A stretch of DNA of 5,892 nucleotides from an uncultured Pseudomonadota bacterium (GCA_903957805.1 CAJBQQ010000036.1:1-5892), one strand, 5' to 3'; counted from the stretch's first letter, positions 1-5,802 are shown. The notes: a model not told the origin generated them from the sequence alone. A program made the numbers and translations.

Positions 1-831
1 CTGACTGATGTCAACGCGATAGCCTATACCCAAGGTCCAGGGCTGGCGGGGGCGCTACTGGTTGGGGCAAGCATCGCCGAGGCAATCGGTCATGCGCTCA
101 AGATTCCAGTGATTGGCATTCATCACCTTGAAGGTCATCTCCTATCCCCTCTTCTGTCCACCCCTTCGCCAGATTTTCCATTTGTGGCTCTGTTGGTCTC
201 TGGGGGCCATACTCAGCTAATGGAAGTCAGCGGTGTCGGTCGCTACAGACTGCTGGGTGAAACAGTAGATGACGCAGCGGGTGAGGCCTTTGACAAAACC
301 GCAAAACTACTGGGACTGGGCTATCCAGGCGGGCCAGCGCTATCAGAACTTGCTGATGAATTTCTCAAATCTGGCAAACCAAGAAATTTTAAACTTCCCC
401 GCCCCATGCTCCGCAGTGGAGATCTCAATTTTAGTTTCAGTGGCCTAAAAACAGCTGTTTTAACGTTAACCAACAAGCATGGCATCACTCAGCAAACACG
501 CGGCGATATCGCGCTTGCCTTTCAGGAAGCAATCGTGGAGGTACTGACGGAAAAATCGTTAGCGGCACTGACACAAACCGGCCTCACTCAACTAATTGTT
601 GCAGGCGGGGTGGGTGCTAACCGTCAATTACGTGCAAGCCTTTCTCGTCGTTCAGCAAGCATAGGAGCAGCTGTTTTTTATCCGGAACTTCAATTCTGTA
701 CTGACAATGGTGCCATGATCGCATTTGCAGGTGCAATGCGGTTCAGGGAATCGGTTGCCGACAGTTATCACCAGACTGGGAGTTTTACAGTTAGAGCGCG
801 CTGGGATTTGGAATTATTAGACACACCCTAG
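1..831 (+). CDS. tsaD: tRNA N6-adenosine threonylcarbamoyltransferase TsaD (5'-truncated by window edge)
   Basis: TsaD transfers the threonylcarbamoyl group from threonylcarbamoyl-AMP to A37 of ANN-decoding tRNAs, working in the cytoplasm with TsaB and TsaE. The frame is open from base 1 and ends at TAG 829-831. The 276 visible residues correspond to about residue 70 to the end of the 337-residue E. coli protein. Visible family signatures, in order, are GPGLAGALLVGA, the metal-binding HHLEGH (ligand histidines at 124-126 and 136-138), SGGHTQL, DDAAGEAFDKTAKLLGLGYPGG, FSFSGLKTAV, AGGVGANRQLR and TDNGAMIAFAG (metal Asp at 703-705). The GTG at 109 is internal, not a start, because conserved TsaD sequence continues upstream of it. 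The gene is convergent with plsY, and its last base is directly followed by the plsY stop. No truncation is visible other than the window edge. Identification is secure. Confidence 0.97.
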   Translation: MTDVNAIAYTQGPGLAGALLVGASIAEAIGHALKIPVIGIHHLEGHLLSPLLSTPSPDFPFVALLVSGGHTQLMEVSGVGRYRLLGETVDDAAGEAFDKTAKLLGLGYPGGPALSELADEFLKSGKPRNFKLPRPMLRSGDLNFSFSGLKTAVLTLTNKHGITQQTRGDIALAFQEAIVEVLTEKSLAALTQTGLTQLIVAGGVGANRQLRASLSRRSASIGAAVFYPELQFCTDNGAMIAFAGAMRFRESVADSYHQTGSFTVRARWDLELLDTP

Positions 832-1440
832 TTAGGATGCGCCACTATTTCCAATACGCGCTTCCTTCCCTGCAATCAGATTAGAGATGTTTGATTTGTG
901 CCGCCAGATGAGCAGCAATGACATGACCATAACCGCCAATGCATTCATCCCAAAACCGAGAAAAAAAACCGCATAAATTGGCGCCAACGCAGCAGCGATC
1001 AATGCGGCCAGCGAGGAGATCCGCCAGATCATTGCGACTAGGATCCAAGTCAAAATCGCCAGTAACCCCATCGCTAGATTCAGTCCCAGCAGAATTCCCA
1101 CCGCCGTCGCGACACCCTTTCCACCCTCGAAACGTAAGAAGACCGGAAATATGTGCCCGAGAAGAACCGCTAACGCTACTGCAACAATCGTTTCATCGCC
1201 CAGACTCCAGGTGGCCACATAATGTTGCACCAAGATTATTGCTAGCCACCCCTTCCCAGCGTCGCCCAGTAACGTCATCACTGCGGCCGCTTTCTTTCCG
1301 CTACGCAGTACATTAGTCGCACCCGGGTTTCCTGAACCATATGTACGAGGATCGGGTAAATTAAATACCCAGCTCGACACTAGCGCGAAGGAAATGGATC
1401 CAAGCAAGTATGCCAGCAGTATGAAAATCATTGTCATCAT
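832..1440 (-). CDS. plsY: Acyl-phosphate--glycerol-3-phosphate acyltransferase PlsY
   Basis: PlsY is an integral inner-membrane enzyme that acylates sn-glycerol-3-phosphate at position 1 using acyl-phosphate made by PlsX, the first step of phospholipid synthesis. The product is about 202 residues (E. coli 205) and very hydrophobic, with several predicted membrane helices. Motifs, numbered from the ATG chosen here: SGNPGATNVLR at 36-46, GDAGKG at 58-63, GHIFPVFLRFEGGKG at 94-108 and the C-terminal RHKSNISNL at 179-187. These are the conserved cytoplasmic loops that bind substrates. The frame extends to a GTG at 1450-1452, which gives 206 residues, but the candidate promoter at 1466-1494 would leave only about 7 nt of leader there. 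ATG at 1438-1440 is therefore preferred, and ATG at 1435-1437 or 1429-1431 is also possible. It is divergent from folB, as in the common plsY/folB arrangement, and abuts tsaD tail to tail. Confidence 0.96.
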   Translation of the reverse strand: MMTMIFILLAYLLGSISFALVSSWVFNLPDPRTYGSGNPGATNVLRSGKKAAAVMTLLGDAGKGWLAIILVQHYVATWSLGDETIVAVALAVLLGHIFPVFLRFEGGKGVATAVGILLGLNLAMGLLAILTWILVAMIWRISSLAALIAAALAPIYAVFFLGFGMNALAVMVMSLLLIWRHKSNISNLIAGKEARIGNSGAS

Positions 1441-1465
1441 CGCGATTAGCACCGTCTCTGCAAAT

Positions 1466-1494
1466 AGAATAGAATCCCTTTGATTCTATGTAAA
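1466..1494 (-). promoter_or_regulatory. Candidate sigma-70 promoter for plsY
   Basis: Reading the minus strand there is TTTACA (1494-1489, 5 of 6 to the -35 consensus), exactly 17 nt, then TATTCT (1471-1466, 4 of 6 to the -10). Transcription would start near 1459, leaving about 20 nt before the ATG at 1440. An 8-bp inverted repeat occupies the spacer. The call rests on consensus matching only. Confidence 0.4.
1469..1489. repeat. Perfect 8-bp inverted repeat in the plsY/folB divergent region
   Basis: ATAGAATC (1469-1476), a 5-nt centre, then GATTCTAT (1482-1489), with arms that are exact reverse complements. It fills the spacer and touches both boxes of the candidate plsY promoter, and lies 60-80 nt upstream of folB. 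That position suits a repressor operator. There is no run of T after it and the arms are AT-rich, so it is unlikely to be a terminator. The binding protein cannot be told from sequence. Confidence 0.5.
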
Positions 1495-1548
1495 AACACC
1501 TACCGACGAAGCCTCTTAAAATTTACCATGACCTACTAATACCGACTG

Positions 1549-1908
1549 ATGGATATTATTTTTCTGAACGAAATAAAGGCCAAGACCTTAATCGGAATTT
1601 ACCCGTGGGAACGCGAGGTGGCTCAGTCCATTCAGCTCGATCTTGAGATTGCTATGCCGTCCAGTCTCGCCTGCCAGACCGATAATTTTGAAGATGCACT
1701 AGACTACGCCCTCATCGTCAAACGCATCAACAAAGCCCTCGAGCAAAACCATTTCTCGCTACTTGAAGCGTTGGCAGAGCACATCGCCCAGATTATCCTG
1801 ACAGAGTTCAAAGCACCGTGGGTAAAAGTCAGCGTGGCAAAGCTCGCGATGATACGCGGCGTAAAAAAACTGGGGATATGCATCGAACGAGGATCAAGAT
1901 CAGGGTAG
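1549..1908 (+). CDS. folB: Dihydroneopterin aldolase FolB
   Basis: FolB cleaves 7,8-dihydroneopterin to 6-hydroxymethyl-7,8-dihydropterin and glycolaldehyde in tetrahydrofolate synthesis. It is a cytoplasmic homo-octamer of the tunnelling (T-fold) type. The product is 119 residues, the usual size. The start of the chain resembles E. coli FolB (MDIIFL versus MDIVFI), and the key residues fall at the same numbers: Glu21 in the GIYPWERE segment, Tyr53 in ALDYALIV, Glu73 in LLEALAEH and catalytic Lys98 in VSVAKLAM. The usual KPGA after the lysine is KLAM here. The end, GICIERG, is typical. There is no strong ribosome binding site before the ATG, and a TAAAAT at 1517-1522 could be a -10 without a clear -35. 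It is divergent from plsY. The next gene, on the other strand, ends 118 bp downstream, and that gap shows no convincing terminator. Confidence 0.95.
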   Translation: MDIIFLNEIKAKTLIGIYPWEREVAQSIQLDLEIAMPSSLACQTDNFEDALDYALIVKRINKALEQNHFSLLEALAEHIAQIILTEFKAPWVKVSVAKLAMIRGVKKLGICIERGSRSG

Positions 1909-2026
1909 ATATGCCGCTCGTAGCAATATGAAGGATTGCACCGTGAGAATACATCAACTGGCGAGAATGCCTGCTTTCAAAAAACCAAGACCATTTGAAT
2001 GATAGCGTCCGATTTATCCTCGTACA

Positions 2027-2689
2027 CTACTTCATCCCTTCGAGATTGGCCTTCGCATCAGCATTCCCCTGTGCAGCAGCCTTCCTGAACCATTCTCTGG
2101 CCTTGGCTATATCCTTGGGCACGCCCTCGCCCGTGTAATACATCACCCCCAGATTATTCTGGGCGTCGACATTGCCCTGGTCTGCAGCCTTCTTAAACCA
2201 TTCCACAGCCTTGCCCTCATCCTTGGCAACACCCTCACCATTGGCATACATCAGCCCAAGATTAAATTGTGCCTCGGCATGCCCTTGAACAGCGGCACGG
2301 TAGAACCAGCCTGCTGCTGCTGCTGGATCATTATCCATGACCTTACCTGAGGCATCCTTGGTTATAACTTCTCCCGTGTAATACATCACACCCAGGCCAT
2401 TCTGCGCTTTGGCATTCCCCGCATCCGCATCCTTTCTCAATTGCAAAAACTTTTCTTCTGGGGTGGGGCCATCCTTCTGTGCAGAAGGCATAATCTTGTC
2501 CATCATCTCAGATTTTTCTTCAGGGGTTAGTCCCTCTGTGAGCACCGATGGCAACTCCTTTTCTGTCGTTATCTCTCCCATTGGCGCTGATGAGGCCCCA
2601 GTTTCAGGTTTGTCGTCTGGAGCTTTATCACCGCAACTCGCTAATGATAACGACAGAGCAACAGAACATAAAATTGTGCGAACATTCAT
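2027..2689 (-). CDS. Sel1-repeat lipoprotein of unknown role
   Basis: This is a 220-residue predicted lipoprotein with Sel1 repeats (a TPR-like helical scaffold for protein contacts); its partner is unknown. The chain begins MNVR, then a hydrophobic stretch and a lipobox L-A-S-C with Cys19. Gly at +2 rather than Asp favours outer-membrane sorting. Residues 20-85 are polar and probably disordered, and carry TPEEK twice (55-59, 76-80). Sel1 units follow at 91-135, 136-171 and 172-207, with a short remnant to residue 220. The ATG at 2689 is chosen because AGGGA lies 7 nt before it and it gives a canonical lipoprotein signal. ATG at 2713 (GAGG 7 nt ahead, 228 residues) is nearly as good. A TTG at 2749 would overlap glnA and is unlikely. 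It lies just downstream of glnA on the same strand with no terminator between, so co-transcription is likely. The Sel1 lipoprotein call is firm; the function is open. Confidence 0.88.
   Translation of the reverse strand: MNVRTILCSVALSLSLASCGDKAPDDKPETGASSAPMGEITTEKELPSVLTEGLTPEEKSEMMDKIMPSAQKDGPTPEEKFLQLRKDADAGNAKAQNGLGVMYYTGEVITKDASGKVMDNDPAAAAGWFYRAAVQGHAEAQFNLGLMYANGEGVAKDEGKAVEWFKKAADQGNVDAQNNLGVMYYTGEGVPKDIAKAREWFRKAAAQGNADAKANLEGMK
2069..2419 (-). repeat. Three tandem Sel1 repeats within the lipoprotein gene
   Basis: The units lie at 2419-2285 (45 codons), 2284-2177 (36 codons) and 2176-2069 (36 codons). Each follows the pattern G-N/H-x-x-AQ-x-x-LG-x-MY-x-x-GE-(V/G), then a charged turn, then WF-x-(R/K)AA. 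The first unit has about nine extra residues after its GE, rich in Asp, Gly and Lys. A 17-nt identity (2130-2146 and 2373-2389, coding for YYTGE) links units three and one, 243 bp or exactly 81 codons apart. Confidence 0.85.
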
Positions 2690-2726
2690 CTGAGATTCCC
2701 TTTCATTATTCATGATTCCACCTCGG

Positions 2727-4136
2727 CTACAGGCTGTAATACATGTCAAATTCGACTGGGTGTGTGGTCATGCGGAAACGCGTTACCTCCTCCATCTTTA
2801 ACTCAATGTAGGCATCAATCATATCGTTAGAGAATACCCCTCCGCGGATGAGGAAGTCGCGATCCTTGTCCAGACTATCGAGTGCTTGATCCAATGAAAC
2901 GCAAGGGTTAGGAATCCCTGCCGCTTCTTCGGGAGGAAGGTCATAAAGATTCTTATCCATTGGGTCACCTGGATGAATCTTGTTCTGGATGCCATCAAGT
3001 CCAGCCATCATCAGTGCGGTGAATGCGAGATACGGATTGGCGGTGGGGTCTGGGAATCGCACCTCAATCCTCCTTCCTTTGGGGCTGTTGGCGTAGGGTA
3101 TACGTACTGCGGCCGAGCGGTTGCTAACTGAGTAGGCAAGATTAATTGGCGCTTCAAAACCGGGTACTAGACGCTTGTAGGAATTAGTTCCTGGATTCGT
3201 AATGGCGTTCAGGGCCTTGGCATGTTTGATGATCCCTCCGATATAGTACAAAGCCATTTCAGATAGTCCTGCATAGCCATTCCCGGAAAATAGGTTCTGC
3301 CCACCCTTCCAGATCGACTGATGAACATGCATACCGGAGCCATTGTCGCCCACAATGGGCTTTGGCATAAAGGTCGCGGTCTTACCATATGAGTGGGCGA
3401 CATTGTGTACTACATACTTAAGTATCTGTGTCCAGTCTGCACGCTGTACCAGACTGCCATACTTGGTGCCGATTTCGCACTGCCCAGCAGTCGCAACCTC
3501 ATGATGGTGCACCTCTACCTCTACTCCCATTTCTTCCAGTGCGAGACACATGGCAGAGCGAATATCATGCAACGAATCCACTGGAGGAACCGGGAAATAA
3601 CCACCCTTTACCGCAGGACGATGGCCGGTATTGCCGCCTTCGTACTTTTCCATTGAACTCCAGGCCGCCTCTTCAGACTCAATTTTCACTGAGCAGCCAG
3701 ACATATCGGTATGCCAAGTCACTGAATCAAAGATAAAAAATTCAGGTTCCGGGCCAAAGTAAGCGGTGTCCCCAATACCTGTGAATTTGAGATACGCCTC
3801 GCCTCGCTTTGCAATTGAACGAGGATCACGGTCATAGCCCTTACCATCGGCCGGCTCCACCACATCGCAGGTCAGAATCAGAGTGGCCTCATCCATGAAT
3901 GGATCCATATTAGCGGTATCAGGGTCTGGCATTAGCAACATGTCAGATGCCTGAATACCCTTCCAACCGGCAATGGAAGACCCATCAAAGGCATGACCAT
4001 CCTCAAACCTATCTGCATCAAAAGCATGTGCTGGAACCGTTACATGCTGCTCCTTACCACGGGTGTCGGTAAATCGTAAATCAACGAACTTGACTTCGTT
4101 GTCCTGAATCATTTTCAGAACGTCGGCTACCGCCAT
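2727..4136 (-). CDS. glnA: Glutamine synthetase, type I (GSI-beta, adenylylation-regulated)
   Basis: This enzyme makes glutamine from glutamate, ammonia and ATP, the main step of ammonia assimilation, as a cytoplasmic dodecamer of two stacked hexamers. The product is 469 residues, the same length as E. coli GlnA and collinear with it. Visible active-site residues, counting Met as 1, are Asp51 in FDGSSI, Glu130 and Glu132 in GPEPEFF, Glu213 and Glu221 in HHHEVATAGQCE, His270 in GDNGSGMH, the flap Glu328 in RLVPGFEAP, Arg340 in NRSA, and Glu358 and Arg360 in IEVRFPDP. Tyr398 in NLYDLPPEE (codon 2945-2943) is the site modified by GlnE, so adenylylation control by GlnE and PII is expected. GGAG at 4146-4143 sits 6 nt before the ATG. 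A Sel1 lipoprotein gene follows closely on the same strand, and a rhodanese gene is divergent upstream. No sigma-54 promoter is visible. Identification is secure. Confidence 0.98.
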   Translation of the reverse strand: MAVADVLKMIQDNEVKFVDLRFTDTRGKEQHVTVPAHAFDADRFEDGHAFDGSSIAGWKGIQASDMLLMPDPDTANMDPFMDEATLILTCDVVEPADGKGYDRDPRSIAKRGEAYLKFTGIGDTAYFGPEPEFFIFDSVTWHTDMSGCSVKIESEEAAWSSMEKYEGGNTGHRPAVKGGYFPVPPVDSLHDIRSAMCLALEEMGVEVEVHHHEVATAGQCEIGTKYGSLVQRADWTQILKYVVHNVAHSYGKTATFMPKPIVGDNGSGMHVHQSIWKGGQNLFSGNGYAGLSEMALYYIGGIIKHAKALNAITNPGTNSYKRLVPGFEAPINLAYSVSNRSAAVRIPYANSPKGRRIEVRFPDPTANPYLAFTALMMAGLDGIQNKIHPGDPMDKNLYDLPPEEAAGIPNPCVSLDQALDSLDKDRDFLIRGGVFSNDMIDAYIELKMEEVTRFRMTTHPVEFDMYYSL

Positions 4137-4195
4137 TTTTATCTCCAGACTAAGGTTATGGTTTTATAAACAAACTACACCAGCAGAAAGTCTTG

Positions 4196-4204
4196 ATTAT
4201 ATCA
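4196..4204 (-). promoter_or_regulatory. Extended -10 promoter element for glnA
   Basis: The minus strand reads TGATATAAT (4204-4196), a perfect TGnTATAAT extended -10. The -35 position (about 4219-4224, AATGGC) is poor, which extended -10 promoters tolerate. Transcription would start near 4189, giving a leader of about 50 nt ending in the GGAG ribosome binding site. Consensus match only. Confidence 0.5.
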
Positions 4205-4337
4205 GCACCCAAGATATCGCCATTCGAAACACGTTAAATTTTTCCAAACAACGCTTCGTCTAGATAACCAGGCTTTACCGATTGATGAACAGACTGTTCC
4301 CGCATCTTTGTGCAACGGTCGCCTAACATCAGCATCA

Positions 4338-4360
4338 AAAATGGAATAATATTCCATTTT
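4338..4360. repeat. Perfect 11+1+11 palindrome ahead of the rhodanese gene
   Basis: AAAATGGAATA (4338-4348), a single A, then TATTCCATTTT (4350-4360), with no mismatch over 23 nt. It ends 23 nt before the rhodanese ATG and about 200 nt from the glnA start. In double-stranded form it is a strong candidate operator for a dimeric regulator of the rhodanese gene. It also overlaps AT-rich sequence that could serve as a -10, though no -35 is evident. It lies between divergent genes, where a terminator would be out of place. Confidence 0.6.
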
Positions 4361-4383
4361 ACCAATGACACAGGCAGACAATT

Positions 4384-4836
4384 ATGGGAACCATCACCGC
4401 AATACTTGAAAGGGCGCAGAAACGCGCCAAAGAAATGGATCTGCCATACGAGGGGGCACTACTACCGGGAGAAGCATTCACCCTACTGCAGGAAGCCCCA
4501 GGTGCGAGGCTAGTGGATGTGCGCTCCAAGGCAGAATGGGACTGGGTGGGACGAGTCCCCGGTGCGGTTGAAATTGAATGGCAGGCCTATCCCGGTATGC
4601 GTTCCAACCCAGACTTTCTGACCTATCTTGAAAGCCAGGTGGATAAGGAGGCATTAGTGATGTTCCTCTGCCGTACTGGCGGAAGATCACATCAGGCTGC
4701 CGCTACCGCCACTGGGGAGGGGTACCTCAATTGCTACAATATTCTCGAAGGATTTGAAGGTGATAAGGATGCGACTGGTCACCGTGGCGCTAAGGGTGGA
4801 TGGAAGGCGGCAGGATTACCTTGGGTACAGGGTTAA
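4384..4836 (+). CDS. Single-domain rhodanese-like protein
   Basis: This is a 150-residue cytoplasmic protein (no signal peptide) with one rhodanese domain. Such proteins carry sulfur as a persulfide on a cysteine and pass it to acceptors such as cyanide, thiols or sulfur-transfer partners; the acceptor here is unknown. After a helical N-terminal segment (about 1-37), residues 43-47 are LVDVR, followed by a segment around 52-63 that contains WDWVGRVPGAVEI. The active-site loop is Cys96-R-T-G-G-R-S (96-102), with the catalytic cysteine intact. A second Cys is at 117. The tail, with FEGDKDATGHRG and GWKAAGLPW, resembles rhodaneses I recall from sulfur-oxidising Proteobacteria. ATG 4384 lacks a strong ribosome binding site; the AGG at 4372-4374 is weak. 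It is divergent from glnA and convergent with uppP, so it is probably a single-gene transcript. The fold assignment is firm; the physiological role is not. Confidence 0.93.
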   Translation: MGTITAILERAQKRAKEMDLPYEGALLPGEAFTLLQEAPGARLVDVRSKAEWDWVGRVPGAVEIEWQAYPGMRSNPDFLTYLESQVDKEALVMFLCRTGGRSHQAAATATGEGYLNCYNILEGFEGDKDATGHRGAKGGWKAAGLPWVQG

Positions 4837-4841
4837 AGCGG

Positions 4842-4857
4842 AGCCTCCTAGGAGGCT
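4842..4857. terminator. 16-bp perfect palindrome at the rhodanese/uppP convergence
   Basis: AGCCTCCT followed by AGGAGGCT (4842-4857) can fold as a 6-bp GC-rich stem with a CTAG loop on either strand. It begins 5 nt after the rhodanese stop and contains the uppP stop (4850-4848), so it could end both transcripts. Neither side has a proper run of T, so intrinsic termination would be weak. A transcript-end-protecting hairpin or chance is also possible. Confidence 0.35.
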
Positions 4858-5672
4858 GACCACTGCACCACTCCGGAGTAAGCGGTCGCTAACACTATCA
4901 GTCCGAACACGATGCGGTACCACGCAAACACCGTAAAGTCATGGTTGCTAATGAAACGCAGCAGCCCCCGAACTGCGAGAAGAGCGCTGATGAAGGAGGC
5001 AACAAAGCCGACCACGAACATACCGATATCATCAAAGTGCAGAATGTCATGATGCTTATAGATATCGTAAAAGGTGGCGGCGAACATGATCGGGATTGCC
5101 AGGAAGAAAGAGAATTCAGTCGCGGCCTTGCGTGACAAACCAAAAAACAAACCTCCGATGATGGTGGCGCCGGATCGAGAGGTGCCTGGTATCAGTGCAA
5201 GGCACTGTATCAACCCCACCTTCAATGCATGCTTCCAGTCCATCTCCTCCACCCGCTCGATATCGACTACATGCTTTCTGCGCTCTGCCCACAGTATCAA
5301 GACACCTCCAATGACGAGTGCTAGCGCCACCGGAACAGGATGAAATAGATACTGCTTGATGGTCTTGATGAATAGCAGCCCCAGAATTGCAGCCGGCAGG
5401 AATGCGATAAAAAGGTTCATCACAAAGCGATTCGCCTCTACACTAGAACCCACTCCCGCAATCACTTCTCCGATCTTGGCACGGTATTCCCAGCAGACTG
5501 CCAAAATTGCACCGAGCTGAATCACAATCGCAAATACCTTGCCCTTGTCATCATTAAAATCGAGCAGATCTCCCACCAAGATCAGATGTCCTGTCGAGGA
5601 GATGGGCAGAAATTCGGTCAGACCCTCGACGATGCCGAGGGTCAGTGCCTTAGTAAGCAGGATCCAGTCCAT
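4848..5672 (-). CDS. uppP: Undecaprenyl-diphosphatase UppP (BacA family)
   Basis: This integral membrane phosphatase converts undecaprenyl diphosphate to undecaprenyl phosphate, the lipid carrier for peptidoglycan and other envelope polymers; extra copies confer bacitracin resistance in this family. The product is 274 residues (E. coli 273) and hydrophobic throughout, with several predicted membrane helices. The first signature, EGLTEFLPISSTGHL, covers 16-30 and includes the expected Glu16, Glu20, Ser26 and His29. The second, PGTSRSGATIIGG, covers 162-174 with Arg166. These match the catalytic set described for E. coli (Glu17, Glu21, Ser27, His30, Arg174). ATG 5672 is the natural start by length and alignment, though its ribosome binding site is weak. 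The gene is convergent with the rhodanese gene and divergent from a panE-like gene. Its last codons lie inside a palindrome. Confidence 0.97.
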   Translation of the reverse strand: MDWILLTKALTLGIVEGLTEFLPISSTGHLILVGDLLDFNDDKGKVFAIVIQLGAILAVCWEYRAKIGEVIAGVGSSVEANRFVMNLFIAFLPAAILGLLFIKTIKQYLFHPVPVALALVIGGVLILWAERRKHVVDIERVEEMDWKHALKVGLIQCLALIPGTSRSGATIIGGLFFGLSRKAATEFSFFLAIPIMFAATFYDIYKHHDILHFDDIGMFVVGFVASFISALLAVRGLLRFISNHDFTVFAWYRIVFGLIVLATAYSGVVQWSAS

Positions 5673-5677
5673 ACGTA

Positions 5678-5700
5678 TTCTTTATTCCGCTTATAAAGAA
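5678..5700. repeat. Perfect 8-bp inverted repeat in the uppP leader
   Basis: TTCTTTAT (5678-5685), a 7-nt centre, then ATAAAGAA (5693-5700). It lies 5 nt upstream of the uppP ATG and would span the predicted transcription start and most of the 24-nt leader. It could be an operator, or a weak AU-rich hairpin close to the ribosome binding region. AT-rich 8-bp arms can arise by chance. Confidence 0.4.
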
Positions 5701-5702
5701 GC

Positions 5703-5708
5703 ATTATA
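5703..5708 (-). promoter_or_regulatory. Candidate -10 element for uppP
   Basis: The minus strand reads TATAAT exactly (5708-5703), about 30 nt upstream of the uppP ATG, with predicted transcription start near 5696. No convincing -35 lies 16-18 nt upstream, where GCCCGC or TGCCCG is found. Consensus match only. Confidence 0.4.
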
Positions 5709-5737
5709 TCTTTTGGAGCTTCACGCGGGCAGAGCAC

Positions 5738-5766
5738 TTGTCATGAAGCGTCAAAAAGGATTAAAT
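5738..5766 (+). promoter_or_regulatory. Candidate sigma-70 promoter for the panE-like gene
   Basis: TTGTCA (5738-5743, 5 of 6 to the -35 consensus), exactly 17 nt, then TTAAAT (5761-5766, 4 of 6 to the -10). The start would be near 5773, leaving about 50 nt of leader before ATG 5822. It faces away from the uppP -10 in the same intergenic region. Confidence 0.4.
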
Positions 5767-5802
5767 CCACCCATCACACGTCAATCAGGAGTGACCCCAG
5801 TT

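Noticed and set aside
109..831. GTG 109 as the start of a 240-residue protein
   Set aside because: The frame is open to base 1 and encodes conserved TsaD sequence upstream (GPGLAGALLVGA), so the gene is simply cut by the window edge.
939..1316. 125-codon plus-strand frame inside plsY
   Set aside because: It lies opposite plsY, has an arginine- and proline-rich composition and shows no recognisable domain; it is a shadow of the real gene.
1909..2026. Terminator or small RNA between folB and the Sel1 gene
   Set aside because: Only a 5-bp dyad (GCAAT / ATTGC) is visible, without a T run; nothing supportable.
2690..2749. TTG 2749 start for the Sel1 lipoprotein
   Set aside because: It would overlap the glnA stop and put more than 20 unrelated residues before a canonical lipoprotein signal; two better ATG starts exist.
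3393..3736. Overlapping plus-strand frames inside glnA
   Set aside because: The opposite strand encodes fully conserved glutamine synthetase, and the translations look like antisense artefacts.
4311..4327. Possible sigma-54 site on the minus strand ending in TTGCA, upstream of glnA
   Set aside because: The GG and GC elements are 8 nt apart instead of 10, and the -24 box matches TGGCACG poorly.
5718..5749. GCTTCA / TGAAGC hairpin in the uppP-panE spacer
   Set aside because: The 6-bp arms are 20 nt apart and overlap the candidate panE -35 region; too weak to call.
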